From: Berberis thunbergii
Lineage: Eukaryota > Streptophyta > Magnoliopsida > Ranunculales > Berberidaceae
NCBI GenBank assembly: GCA_003290165.1
Contig: QNQO01001157.1
Coordinates: forward strand, 186,001-250,000
Direction of reading: 5' to 3'
Length of the DNA stretch: 64,000 nt
Shown: in pieces, positions 50,214 through 61,305 of the stretch
How positions within the stretch are numbered: position 1 is the first letter of the stretch
Layout of the letters: each line of letters starts with the position of its first letter
Notes under the pieces: generated by a model
Databases searched by the model: none
What the model was told of the DNA's origin: nothing
What the model saw: the letters and a program-made list of their open reading frames with translations, nothing else
Made by a program: the position numbers and the translations under genes

Positions 50214-51509
50214 ATACCCCAAATCCCTAAAAGTGGCTATGGGGACTCAGCTTATCTGCCTTTGATACCCATTGAGAAGATTGCGAAGGTCTTTGACCGT
50301 AAAGAGGCTGTCACTGGGCCCGCTGTTGAGATGACACCCATCGAGGTGGCGCAGTGAGCATCCGTTCGATTTGGTTTCGATAGTAGTAGTAACGATGATG
50401 TATATTGAATCGCTTTAACTAGTAATGTTAGTGTTTCAGTTTGGTTGATGTCACAAATTTTGTTTTGGCCTGCATGATATGGTTGGTTTGATTAATTTAT
50501 GTATGCAGGTTTGTGGACAGGCACGGATTCAGGTGGGGCAAGTTTGCCCCCACTTACTTTTGAGATTTTTTTTCTAATAATTTATTTGTCTCCCAATTAG
50601 TTTTTAATTTGCTCTTCTTTATATCAAATTCAAACTCTACTTTTAGAGTTAGAGATAGAGGTTAAATCCTTCAAATCTCTCAAAGAACAGAAATTCTAGC
50701 GGACCTGGGAAACTAGCGTGGTTTCCCTGCCTGCCCCCCCTCTTTAAGCACATACTCCAAAAATGTGTTTTAAAGAGGGGGGCAAAAATGTATTTTCGCC
50801 CCCCAGGCAGGGACCAGGCTGGTTTCCCAAGCCAGCTAGAATTGCTCCTCAAAGAAACCAAAATCCACAGTTTCTTCTTCACACTCCATCGATTGGATAA
50901 GATGAGGGAAACCCCTATATTTCATCATCTTCAAAGATCTATAACTATTGAGTTATTTGAGCTCATCTTCACAAGATTCAGTAGGATCCAAACCACCTTA
51001 TTCTTCTTCTTCTAGGTACCAGGTGCCTTCATTAATCACTGTGTTGGTCATCTCCACAAAAAAAATTGTAAGCAACTCAATCTCTTCCTCCTTTTCTTCA
51101 TGTAGTAGTAATCAACGATTCAAACCCTTCTCTTCTGTTGTGTTTCTATAAGTAGTAATCATCTTCAATGACTGTCTTTGTTGTACTCCCCTTTTTGCTA
51201 TAGTAGTAATCAATGAATATAGTAGTAATTCTACATGGCCTGGATCCCCCTGATTGGTTTGCTGCCTGGGCCCCCCCTCTTTAACAACCTTTTCCAAAAA
51301 GGTTGTTAAAAAATTTTTGCCCCCCCTCTTTAAACACCTTTTCCAAAAAGGTTGTTAACCCCAGGCAGCAACCTCGCCGGTTTTTCCAAGCCAGGAAGAA
51401 TTTCGGATTTTAAAAAAAATTTATGTTAAAGTAACTAATTTTTATATTATATTTAATTAATTATGACATCACTTCGCCCCCCTCAACAAAAATCCTGACT
51501 CCGTCACTG
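50124..51509. mobile_element. hAT-type element with perfect 8-bp duplication
   Basis: Left end CAGGCACGGAGCCACG and right end CTGACTCCGTCACTG are inverted repeats, flanked by identical CCCACATC (50116-50123 and 51510-51517). A second left-end-like sequence, CAGGCACGGATTCAGG, lies inside at 50519, suggesting a nested or duplicated end. A T run of about 40 (50168-50209) and a captured coding end (50232-50357) lie on the left. Inverted copies of CCCCCCTCTTTAA/TTAAAGAGGGG with GGCAGG lie at 50731-50815 and 51265-51365. No transposase. Confidence 0.9.
50232..50357 (+). pseudogene. Captured C-terminal coding end of an unidentified plant protein
   Basis: The frame reads SGYGDSAYLPLIPIEKIAKV then FDRKEAVTGPAVEMTPIEVA and stops at 50355-50357. 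It is followed by a 3'-UTR-like T-rich stretch to about 50515. The composition looks like genuine coding sequence. I do not recognise the family with confidence. It sits inside a hAT-type element and is therefore a captured gene end. Confidence 0.5.
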
Positions 51510-51848
51510 CCCACATCACAAAGAATTCATGTAACAAACAACTCCACAAGAATTCCCACGAATAGCAAAAATCAAAGAAGAATAAAAATAAAGGAGGGGA
51601 GCTGTTTAAAGCTCTGTGCTATTGGCACCCCGAGTTTTACTCTGTACCACTACAAGAAAAAAAATACTAATAATAATATTTGTGTTGACTCGAATTGAAC
51701 AATATCAAGACTTGAATTGAGTTATGATTTCTGCATACAAGAAACATCCATAACTTTCCAAAATTTGACAATCATGATGCCTCCAGTCGAACCATTAGCA
51801 GCTTCACTCGACAGTCATGATCTCTTCACCAAATTAGACTTCAAAGTT

Positions 51849-52216
51849 TAGGACTGAACAAAAAACCGATCAAACCGACTGAACCGATCAAAATCGAACC
51901 GATTGGTTCGGTTTAAATTCGATTCGGATCGGTTTCGGTTTTAGAAAATTCAAAACCGAGGTGGTCGGTTCGATTTTCGATTTCTATGTGGTTTTAACCG
52001 ACCAAACCGAATCGATCGAATATATAATAAATAATAATATGTTTAAAATAGTCGGTCGGTTCGTTTTTTTTTCGGTTTTGGTTCGATTTTAGTTAGTTTG
52101 GTTCGGTTACGGTTTGCATAAATTAGAATCGATTCGGTTTCTGATTGGTTTTGTTATTGGTCGGTTCGGTTTGAAAATTTTAAAATCGACCTAAGTCGGT
52201 TCGGTTTTCAACCCTA
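51849..52216. mobile_element. hAT-type MITE with AACCGA repeats
   Basis: Termini TAGGACTGAA and TTCAACCCTA are flanked by TCAAAGTT (51841-51848) and TCAAAGCT (52217-52224), 7 of 8 identical. The whole 368 bp consists of AACCGA/TCGGTT motifs in both orientations. It is inserted in the 3' part of the surrounding LTR element. Confidence 0.82.
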
Positions 52217-52523
52217 TCAAAGCTTCCTCCAAGCTGCATATTTCGTCTGCGTCTACATGTCTAGCTTACAGGAGAGTGTTAGAATATGTAGGGTTTGTAC
52301 TCAACATAGCCAAGTCCAATATTGATTCACCTCTACAATAAAGAAAGTACAAGAAGATGAAAGTTACAAGAAGGAAAGTCAAAATATGACACAATTAAAA
52401 TATCTTATATAAAAAGTTTTTTGGTTTTTGTTTCTACAAAGTTAGGTCATATTAAGTTAGATCTATATAAATTTGTATTCAGTCAATAAATAAAACAACA
52501 ATAATACAATTAATTTCTTTACA

Positions 52524-52906
52524 ATATTAAAAGCTTTGGTCAAATGAATAAAATGGGGTGTTAGTCCATTGAATACTACTATGGGAGCTTGGCAAAAGCA
52601 CATTCAAAGAAAATATGATAAGTAATTTTAGGTGAGTTAAAACATAAGGACAACTGTTAAACAACATTAATATGATGCCTATTCAAAATTTCTGCAGATG
52701 GGATGATATTCATTACAATTTTCCATAGGGAAGTTTGCATCTTTCTGAAATTTTGGTTGACCCGATATGATGAAGGCTTTGTCCTTCAAGATGTTCACAA
52801 GTGGGTGCTTCACAACCCTGAATATTTTTTTAATGAAAATCAAATGAATATTCCTAGGCTCGGATAGAAATAACAAATTAGCATATAAAATAATTAAATA
52901 GAGCAC
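52524..52906 (-). pseudogene. LINE ORF2 remnant (zinc-binding RVT-associated region)
   Basis: On the minus strand 52650-52590 reads LCFNSPKITYHIFFECAFAK followed by LP. The H.FFEC.FAK pattern belongs to the zf-RVT region after the reverse transcriptase in plant LINEs. Multiple stops show decay. The LTR element 48804-52523 separates it from the C-terminal piece at 48605-48803. Confidence 0.62.
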
Positions 52907-52928
52907 TAGTAATCACGGGTTGTTATAA

Positions 52929-53070
52929 TGACGGGCTTACTGCAATGAAAGGGTGATGTCAGCATTAGTCATAAATTGCTGACGTTAGTCATAATGTCAG
53001 CAATGAAAGGGTTGTTATAATGTCAGCATTAGTCATGACGGGCTTACTGCAATGAAAGGGCGATGTAAAT
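52929..53070. repeat. Local duplications left of the foldback
   Basis: GACGGGCTTACTGCAATGAAAGGG occurs at 52931 and 53038, and ATGTCAGCATTAGTCAT occurs twice (52955 and 53018). They look like successive short tandem duplications. Confidence 0.75.
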
Positions 53071-53088
53071 TTAATGCGAAATTCTAAA

Positions 53089-53227
53089 TGTCGAGGGAAA
53101 GAGCGAGGAAAAGGAGGTGGCGGGGGGTGAACCGTCCACCCCTCGAGATGTTTTTGGCGCGCGCATTTCGAGGGGGGTGAACGGTTCACCCCCCGCCACC
53201 TCCTTTTCCTCGCCCTTTCCCTCGACA
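53089..53227. repeat. 139-bp near-perfect foldback (inverted repeat)
   Basis: The arms 53089-53135 and 53181-53227 are complementary over about 47 bp (TGTCGAGGGAAAGAGCGAGG inwards) with few mismatches. The inner CCACCCCTCGAGATG pairs with CATTTCGAGGGGGGTG around a short GGCGCGCGC centre. It is much richer in GC than its surroundings. It could be a foldback transposon, a MITE or a hairpin small-RNA precursor. No flanking duplication was identified with confidence. Confidence 0.88.
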
Positions 53228-54480
53228 CATAGAATCATAATGGGTACACACATGAATGCGAGTTTATTTCATCGCGTTCCATTTTTCTAGTTTTGCGTAT
53301 GTGTCGTGGGGTTCATGGAAATTCAGAAAAACATTGAAATGTAATGAAAACATGAATGAAATTACACGACTCTCATTCCAAAAATTCTAACTGTCGAACG
53401 AAATGACAAGGGGTGGGAGTCCATTCATCTCGAGATGCATGCATTAAAAAGTTAAATGCCGAGAAAGAGGACTTGTTTGATTGACTATCCAATAATGTTA
53501 AAGAATCCGTCCAAGTGTTGAGAAAAACAGTGAGAAACCCCACAGGTAGGGGGAGGTGGAGTGATTGTCCATCCCACTTGACTTTTCAACACTTGTATTC
53601 CGAAAGGATGGACGACCCCCACCCCTCGCTATTTTCTTCGCCATTTCCCACGACAGGTAAAATTTTGAATGTTGAATGTTGTCATTGAGGTAGGTTCATA
53701 TTGCATCATAAGCAGAAATGTTGAACACGTGATCGATATAGAACTGTAGAATTAAGATTTAAGATGGTACGGTAGAAAACTATCAGTGCTAGATGGTAGA
53801 GATTCAATGTCCAACAAGCAAATAGGACCACAAAAATAAATCCAAGTAAGGATTCCCAAGTTATTCTTTTTTGTGGATATCACTCTTTTATAATTGTCCT
53901 GGTTTCCTCTTGCTGTCATTGTTTGTTTTTTCTGAGATTGAAAAAAAAATCGTGTTAGATATAGCTAGCCACCCAGAAATGATAATTATAAAAGAAAATT
54001 CCAAAATTTACAAAAACATCTTGAAATTATTTCAAAAAAATTTAATTTTTAGTAGCTGAATTTGTATTTTTACAAAAAAAAAAAAAAATTTATGATGAAA
54101 AAAAACCTCGAATTTTTTAAAAAATAGTGTAATATTTTCTTTCGCCCTTTTTCTTTTAATAATTTCAAAAAAACAAAATTTTCGCCAAAATTTCGTGAAA
54201 TTTCAAACATTCCTTGCTCAGGCATGGCCACACATGCTAAATTGTAATGATCCCAAAGTCCGATATTTAGCAGTCGAAAATCATAACACCTGCGCAAACC
54301 CACATCCACGTGCTTCAATTTGTTTTCAATGATACGTGGTTGGAAACAGATACAAGTTCTATTCAACCATAGTCAATTCATGAACATGCTAAACGTGAAT
54401 CACTTGCAGTACAACGTTTTTTGTGATTCAGTGAATATCCGAATACTGCAATTTTTTTTTATCCCCATGCGTAAATATTT
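53228..54480. other. Intergenic upstream of terpene synthase
   Basis: AT-rich with long A and T runs (53941, 54073). A weaker complementary pair resembling the 139-bp foldback (CAAGTGTTGAGAAAA... and ...TTTTCAACACTTG, 53513-53597) is present. No gene recognised. Confidence 0.5.
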
Positions 54481-54507
54481 TCTTGGTTGCAAAATGTGAG
54501 AAGATTC

Positions 54508-54617
54508 TATAAATTGGATGGATGGTTTTCAGGTTTGGTCCACATATCTTCTTCTTCTCTCAAACTACATTCCAGTTCTGAAATAATTCAACCTCCCTTA
54601 TTAACCACATTGTCTCA
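54508..54617 (+). promoter_or_regulatory. Likely core promoter and leader of the terpene synthase
   Basis: CTATAAAT at 54508-54515 lies about 100 bp upstream of the start codon at 54618. A pyrimidine-rich leader (CTTCTTCTTCTCTC) follows, as is usual for plant genes. Confidence 0.5.
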
Positions 54618-57270
54618 ATGGCATCTAGAAACTGTTTATCTTCTCCTTTCTCTTCATCTCTTCTCTCCAATAATGAAACTCAAGAACCAAGCATCACATA
54701 TATTAATGTTACTGGCAGTTCAGTTGGTTACACTGACAATTTTTTTCATGACTTTAGCTTGATTTCGACAGTACTCACTGAAGATAACATGGTAACCACT
54801 CTACTATTTATATAGAATACTTCAATCATAAATGTATTTTTTTTTAAAATAAGTTGAAGAAATTATGCTCTTTCGTTATTAAAGTTTGATGTTTGGCGTA
54901 ATTTTGTTGATGATACAGGGGCGATATTATCATATACTAAAGGAAGTTGGTGAGAAACTCTTCAAAACGACGAATCTATTTGAATGCTTGATAGAAATTG
55001 ATGCTCTTCAGCACCTTGCTATTGATCATCACTTTTTGAATGAGATAGAAGCAGTCCTAAGTAGGCTGTATGAGAGCCTTTTGGATACTACTGGTGTTGT
55101 GAGTTTTGCTAGTCACTATGGTCTGTATGATATTTCGCTTTGCTTTCGTTTACTCCGAGAAAATGGGTACAAAGTTCCAACAGGTATATTGTGTTTTCAA
55201 GAATGTGACTCTTAAAACATGCTTGGAGATTTTCATGTACTAATTAATCTTTTGAAACAGATGTGTTTAACAGATTTATGGAAGGAGATGGGAAATTTAA
55301 ACAAACTATAAGCAATGACTTAAGAGGAATGATGGGTCTATATGAAGCTTCACAACTTGGAATGGAAGGAGAGGACGTACTAGACCAAGCCAATGCCTTC
55401 ACTGTTAGGCACCTCAATGACTCAATAGCACTACTGGATCAAGATGCAGCTAGACACATACGATATGTCTTGGATAATCCCCATCACAAGAGCTTGGCAA
55501 CTTTCGGCATGAAACACTATATCAAGCATTTTGAGCAGCTGTATGGAAAACATCATACTTTCCAAGAACTCGCAAAAGCGGACTTTAACTTGGTTCAATC
55601 CCTACACCAAAGAGAAATTGAGGAGATCAGGATGTAAGTTTAATTATATAATAAATTAAAAGAGGGTTGATCTTTTCATTTTCTATCTTACAGATATTTT
55701 GACCTGAAAGTTTCATTCTTTGCCAAGTTAGGTGGTGGAGAGATTTGGGTTTGGCTCAAGAACTGAAATTTGCAAGAAATCAGCTAATTAAATGGTACAT
55801 GTGGTCCGTTGCTGCGCTTCCAGATCCCAAGTTATCATATCAAAGGATTGAGCTGACAAAGCCCATCTCCCTTGTCTACGTACTTGATGATATATTCGAT
55901 GTTTATGGGACAATTGACGAACTTGTTCTCTTGACAGAAGCCATTAATAAGTAAAAATGCCTCACTTTATTATATCCATAAAATAGTTAAAAGTACATAA
56001 ATTATAGTTTGATGAATCATATAGGTGGGATTTCAATGCCGTGGAGAAGTTACCACATTGCATGAAAATTTTCTGTAAGGTCCTCCATGACACTACGGAG
56101 GAAATCAGCAGCAAGGTTTTCAAGGAACATGGATGGAATCCTTTTGATTCTCTAAGAAAAGCGGTACACTTCTTAACCACACATTACAACAATTAATTAT
56201 AAAGATATGCTATTCCATGTGTAGTACATCAATCTAACGAATTATGTTTGTTAATCTTGAACCAGTGGATAAGATTATGCAATGCTTTCCTAGTAGAGGC
56301 AAAATGGCTGTCATCGGGGCAGGTGCCGGATTCAGAGGAGTACTTGAAGAATGCAGTGGTCACTTCAGGTGTACCGGTGGTGCTCATTCATTTGTTTGTT
56401 CTCCTTGGTGAAGGTATTGACAAAGTGAATGTAGATCGAGTGGAGAGTTTTCCAGGCATAATATCATCTCCTGCTACAATTCTACGTCTTTGGGATGATT
56501 TGGGAAGTGCCAAGGTATATCACCACTTCAAAACTCTGCTAATTTAGCTTTCAGTTTTGATGGTAACACTTTGGTAAGATTACCAGTTACCACTTTGGCA
56601 ATTAGCACTTATACGGCCGATCACATATGTTTGCATGTGTGATAGCCATCATAAAAGAGATCATATTCATTTGTATGTGTGGGCAATATCTATCATCAGA
56701 AAGGGACGAAGAATCTGAGGCACCTAATTGATTAATTGTTACACTTAAGAGTAGGGGTAGCTTGGTGGATATGTCCATTCGTGGTGGTACATCTTCTTTA
56801 TTGATATTTGTATCATATCAAACATTTTATCTGAAACTTTAAGGTTTAGCGTGTGGTCCGTAATTCTTTGATGAGGTTTTTTCTTGAAATTCATTATGCT
56901 TGATTAGATACCAGTAATGAAAGAAAAGTTGTTCATCTGTATTGATAGATCTTTTGTTTTGACTATTTGACAGGATGAAAATCAAGAGGGGTATGATGGA
57001 TCATATATAGACTGCTACATGAAGGAGCATGAAGACTCCACGATTGAGAGTGCACGAGAACACGTGATGCATATGATCTCAAGTGAATGGAAGAAGCAAA
57101 ACAAGGAATGCCTAAGGCCTTATCCTTTTCCAGCAGCTTGGAGAAAAGCTTCATTGAATTGTGCTAGAATGGTGCAATTGATGTACACTTATGACGAGAA
57201 TCAAAGAACACCCTTCCTTGAGGAGCGAGTTCGATCAATGCTATATGAAAGTATTCCTGTAGACACTTAG
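54618..57270 (+). CDS. TPS-g type terpene synthase (linalool/nerolidol synthase-like), seven exons
   Basis: A class I terpene synthase that ionises a prenyl diphosphate. By type, linalool from geranyl or nerolidol from farnesyl diphosphate is likely. Exons: 54618-54791, 54919-55183, 55261-55633, 55732-55950, 56025-56163, 56266-56514 and 56974-57270. All borders are GT-AG and all phases agree, giving 571 residues with no stop. The alpha-helical N-domain starts at about residue 59 ([15 protein letters not shown]). [17 protein letters not shown] (272-288) leads to the metal-binding DDIFD (323-327). DDLGSAKDE (467-475) is the second metal site, split by the last intron. The RRx8W motif is absent, as in the acyclic-product TPS-g clade. 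The short N-terminus (Ser-rich, few acidic residues in the first 18) could be a weak plastid signal or none. Exact product cannot be read from sequence. Confidence 0.93.
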
Positions 57271-58074
57271 AACAACTTCTTTCACAGTACATGTCAAATG
57301 ACTAAAATCCATAGACATTATTCTAATGGAAATAAGATAGAATGAAAAATTTCTCTTACGATAAACCTTTGTTACCAATCAGTGCCGGCCCTGACACTGT
57401 TGGGGCCTGTGCGAAAACTGAAAATGGGCCCTTACATACGCAAACAATATTATTTGTTTGTTTAATTATTTGATACATCGAACCTAAAATATTATAAGTA
57501 TATAGCTATATCACTTTTCTCTAGCAACAAAATTAAAATGCGTGGGTATTTAGTCACCCATTTTCGCTCTTCATCAAACATTCACTACATCATAAATGGT
57601 AATTTGTAACACATTGCCATACAAATATTAGTAACAACTAGACGTGTTGTAACCTTCAACTTTTGTAACAGTTGTTCAATGTTGCTAATGGCATTGTAGC
57701 ATGTTATAATGTTCAAATATTAGTAACATCTCGACGTGCCACAATTTTTTTTTTTTTTTTTTTTTATTACAAAAATCATTATGTAAAATTTTATTTGTTT
57801 CTAATCATCACTATAACACTTTTCATTGGCATCTAAAGCTGCATAAAAAGCAACTACATTTTGGATTTTTTAGAAGATATTTGTAATAAAAAAGGATTTG
57901 ATACATCATAATAATCCATTTTATTTTTACTCCTGTTTGTCCAAAACTTTCAACTGACTTCTCAATAGAACAAAAAAATGTAGCATAAACCCTTCACCAG
58001 AAAAGGAAAACACCAAATTTGCTACCCACCAAAAAAATAATGATTTGCCTTTCTTTCACTTAAAAAAAAGCATT
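57271..58074. other. Downstream of terpene synthase; single transposon ends
   Basis: CAGTGCCGGCCCTGACAC at 57380 resembles a hAT left end, but no right end or duplication was found. 57583 (CACTACATCATAAATGG) could start a CACTA-like element. Palindromic GTAACA...TGTTGTAAC motifs follow (57605-57720), then a T run (57745-57765). Confidence 0.4.
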
Positions 58075-58531
58075 ATTAGCTACGGAAACTAGCGACGATT
58101 TTTTAAAACCGTCGCTATTTAAACGATTTGCGACGGCATAAAATCGTCGCTACAGTTTCTGCTACGGTTTCGGTAATTAAAATCACCGTCGTTAACTGTT
58201 TCGCGACGGCTTAAAACTGTCGCTAATACGAGCCTTAGCGAAAGCACAGGGGCCGTTGCTAATGTTTACAAAGGAATTTTGTTAGCCACAATATAATACC
58301 ATAGCTAATGTGGTTTAAAAAAAAATTATATGAAAACAATCTAGCGACGGCACAGGGACCGTTGCTAATGTTTACAAAGGAATTTTGTTAGCCACGGTAT
58401 TATACCGTAGCTAATGTGGTTTTAAAATATATATACGAAAACAATGTAGCGACGGCACAGGGGCCGTTGCTAATGTTTACAAAGGAATTTTGTTAGCCAC
58501 GGTATAATACCGTAGCTAATGTGGTTTAAAT

Positions 58532-58616
<85 letters not shown>

Positions 58617-58936
58617 ACAATGTAGCGACGGCACAGGGGCCGTTGCTAATCTTTACAAAGGAATTTTGTTAGCCACGGTATAATACCGTAGCTAATGTGG
58701 TTTTAAAACATATATATATATATATATATATATATACGAGAACAATGTAGCGACGGCACAAGGGTCGTTGCTAATGTTTACAAAGGAATTTTGTTAGCCA
58801 CGGTATAATACCGTAGCTAATATGGTTTTTTAAAAAAAAAAATATGAAAACAATGTAGCGACGGCATAGGGGCCGTTGCTAATGTTTACAAAGGAATTTT
58901 GTTAGCCACGGTATAATACCGTAGCTAATGTGTTTT

Positions 58937-58989
<53 letters not shown>

Positions 58990-59846
58990 ACAATGTAGTG
59001 ACGGCACAGGGGCCGTTGCTAATGTTTACAAAGGAATTTGTTAGCCACGGTATAATACCGTAGCTAATGTGGTTTTAAAAAAAAATTATATGAAAACAAT
59101 GTAGCGACGACATAGGGGTCATTGCTAATGTTTACAAAGGAATTTTGTTAGCCACGGTATAATACCGTAGCTAATGTGTTTTTTAAATAAAAAAAATTAT
59201 ATATATATATACGAAAACAATGTAGCGACGGCACATGGGTCGTTGCTAATGTTTACAAAGGAATTTGGTTAGCCACGGTATAATACCGTAGCTAATGTGG
59301 TTTAAAAAAAATTATATGAAAACAATCTAGCGACGGCAAAGGGGCCGTTGCTAATGTTTACAAAAGTATTTTGTTAGTCACGGTATAATACCGTAGCTAA
59401 TGTGCTTTTAAAAAAAAATTTATATGAAAACAATGTAGCAACGGCAAAGGGGCCGTTGCTAATGTTTACAAAAGAATTTTGTTAGCCACGGTACAATACC
59501 GTAGCTAATGTGTTTTTAAAAAAGAAATATAAAAACAATGTAGCGATGGCACATGGGCCGTTGCTAATGTTTACAAAAAAAATTTGTTAGCCACGGTATA
59601 ATATCGTAGCTAATGTGTTTTTTTTTTTTTAAATATATGAAAACAATGTAGCGACGGCACAGTGGCCGTTGCTAATGTTTACAAAATAGTTTGGTTAGCC
59701 ACTGTACACTACCGTAGCTAATGCATTTAAAAAAAAAATTGAAATATATGAAAACAATGTAGCGACGGCGTATGGGCCATTGCTAATTTTACAAAATTAT
59801 TTGGTTAGTCACGGTACAATACCGTAGCTAATTTTTTTAAAATATA
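58075..59846. repeat. Array of about 14 palindrome-bearing tandem repeats
   Basis: After an introductory region of GCGACGG...CCGTCGC palindromes (58075-58230) there are about 14 copies of a roughly 105-170 bp unit. Starts are near 58231, 58342, 58446, 58622, 58747, 58855, 58995, 59101, 59222, 59327, 59435, 59540, 59648 and 59759. Each has one palindrome AGCGACGGCACAGGGGCCGT + TGCT, a spacer TGTTTACAAAGGAATTTTG, a second palindrome TTAGCCACGGTATAATACCG + TAGCTAA, and a variable A/T tail. The core TAGCNACGG...CCGTNGCTA is shared with the CACTA ends at 19052 and 34653, so this is probably the subterminal region of a second CACTA-type element. Confidence 0.85.
58531..58612. repeat. (TA)n microsatellite in array unit 3
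   Basis: About 40 TA units in the variable tail of one repeat. Shorter runs of the same kind lie at 58711-58736 and 58939-58985. Confidence 0.95.
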
Positions 59847-60955
59847 TAAAAAATAAATTCTAATGGTATTTAAAAATCTATCTTACAATTCAGATAGGTT
59901 TTTTGTCCTATGTGGCAAAGTTATGTTTGTGCCATAACTTAAGTGAAAATTTCAAACCCTCGATGCTTTCCTCTAAGTCTCCGCACTTCTCTCTTCTCAC
60001 AAACTTCTTTCACTTTCTGTAATCTCCTCTTCGCTTCTTCTCTCCCACCACCGACCATCCCCTCCCACAGTAGCAACACCATCTTCTTCCACCTCCGCCA
60101 CTGGACGCCTCTCAATTCCCCTTCATATCTCCACCACCGGCCTCCCCTCGCCCTTTTTTCCTCCGAATCGTTCCATTGACAACCCTAAACTGTCATCTTC
60201 ACTTCTTCTATTCTCTGATCTTCATTTTCAAATGGGTTTTTTAGAAGTGGGAGTGAAAATGATGACTCCATCATCAAAGAGCGCTTATCCGCTCTTCTTC
60301 ATCATCATAAAAAGGGAAGAGCTCGGTTGAATCAAGTTGAGATCTTCATCATCACCAGATGGGTTCTTCATCATCATCAAACGAGTTCTTCCTCATCGAT
60401 TTGAGCTCGGTTGAATCGATTTGATATCCTCATCATCAGATGGGATCTTCATCATCAATTTGAGATCTTCATCATCAGATGGTCCATTCGATGGGAGAGA
60501 ACCAAGGCTCCAGTTCTGATTTCACCCGAAAGACTTCGATTAACTCCATCATCATAATTTTTTTTAGGTAAGATCCTTCTTCTTCTTTAGATGTCCTCTT
60601 CTTATTCTTCTTCTTCAGATCTGTCTAGATTTTTTTCCTTCTTTTAGCAAAGCAAAACATTAAAACCCACAAAGAATCCACAGTTCTCAACAACCCCATG
60701 AGGCCATTCTTGAAGGAATTCTAGGGTTTTCAAATGGCATTCACTGATCAGGGGTTGGTCGGCTCCTGTTCTTTCCTCTTCGCGAGGTTCTGTCCCCAAA
60801 TCAGTTTTATTTCTTCATTTACGTGTTTATTCAATTTGGTTTTGTTTTATAAGAAATTGGATCTGAGTTTTTATTTTCATTTGTGTGTTTGAGATCCTTA
60901 TAGTGTGCTATTTGTTTGTTCATGGTGGGATTGTTCAGGTTGGTAAACATTGGCA
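59847..60955. other. Leader-like sequence upstream of fimbrin fragment
   Basis: 59960-60170 is pyrimidine-rich and 60280-60550 is rich in TCATCATCA repeats, as in plant 5' leaders. GATCTTCATCATCA motifs recur four or more times. No protein motif was recognised. Confidence 0.4.
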
Positions 60956-60958
60956 AAG

Positions 60959-61305
60959 ATGTCTACCTTTATGGGTGTTATTGTTTTGGATCCCTGGCTT
61001 CAAAGCCAATTCACTCAGGTTGAGCTTCGTGGCCTCGAAACCAAGGCAAGTGTTTTTATTGAATTGATTTGTGCCTGATATCAGTTGTACGTTGATGGAT
61101 TATGGGAAATGAATTGTGAATTTGGACGGACTTCATGCAGTTTATTTGACCGAGGAGTCAATTGGGTGGTAAAGTCACACTGGGAGATTTTCCACCTGTT
61201 ACTTATGATGAAGCTGAAGGCTCTTGGTGAGATGTTTACTGAGGTGGAGATCGCTGGCATCTTGGGTGAGTCCACTCCAGATGCAACTGATGAGCTTTCA
61301 TCCAG
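60959..61305 (+). pseudogene. Captured N-terminal exons of a fimbrin gene
   Basis: Plant fimbrins bundle actin filaments. Exon 1 (60959-61045) encodes [20 protein letters not shown] then VELRGLETK, the conserved fimbrin N-terminus. It ends at a GC-type donor (AAG/GCAAGT). Exon 2 (61141-61305) encodes FI, a stop, PRSQLGGKVTLGDFPPV and, after a one-base shift near 61203, MMKLKALGEMFTEVEIAGIL then GESTPDATDEL, the EF-hand-like region. The actin-binding calponin-homology domains are absent. The stop and shift make it a dead fragment. Confidence 0.82.

Larger units (their letters stand above)
48804..52523 (+). mobile_element. LTR retrotransposon, non-coding, with nested insertions
   Basis: The 5' LTR 48804-49055 and 3' LTR 52277-52523 (about 250 bp each) both begin TGTTAGAATAT and end TTTACA. 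They share long blocks such as GAAAGTTACAAGAAG and ATGACACAATTAAAATATC. TGGTAT directly after the 5' LTR matches the start of the Copia-type primer binding site. A GGAGAG purine stretch precedes the 3' LTR. No gag or pol is recognised. The interior contains a hAT element (50124-51509) and a MITE (51849-52216). Target duplications are not clear. Confidence 0.78.

Noticed and set aside
57380..57440. A full hAT element starting at CAGTGCCGGCCCTGAC
   Set aside because: No matching right end or 8-bp duplication could be found downstream in the window.
58231..59846. CRISPR array
   Set aside because: Units are tandem with palindromes and A/T tails, no unique spacers, and the DNA is plant nuclear.
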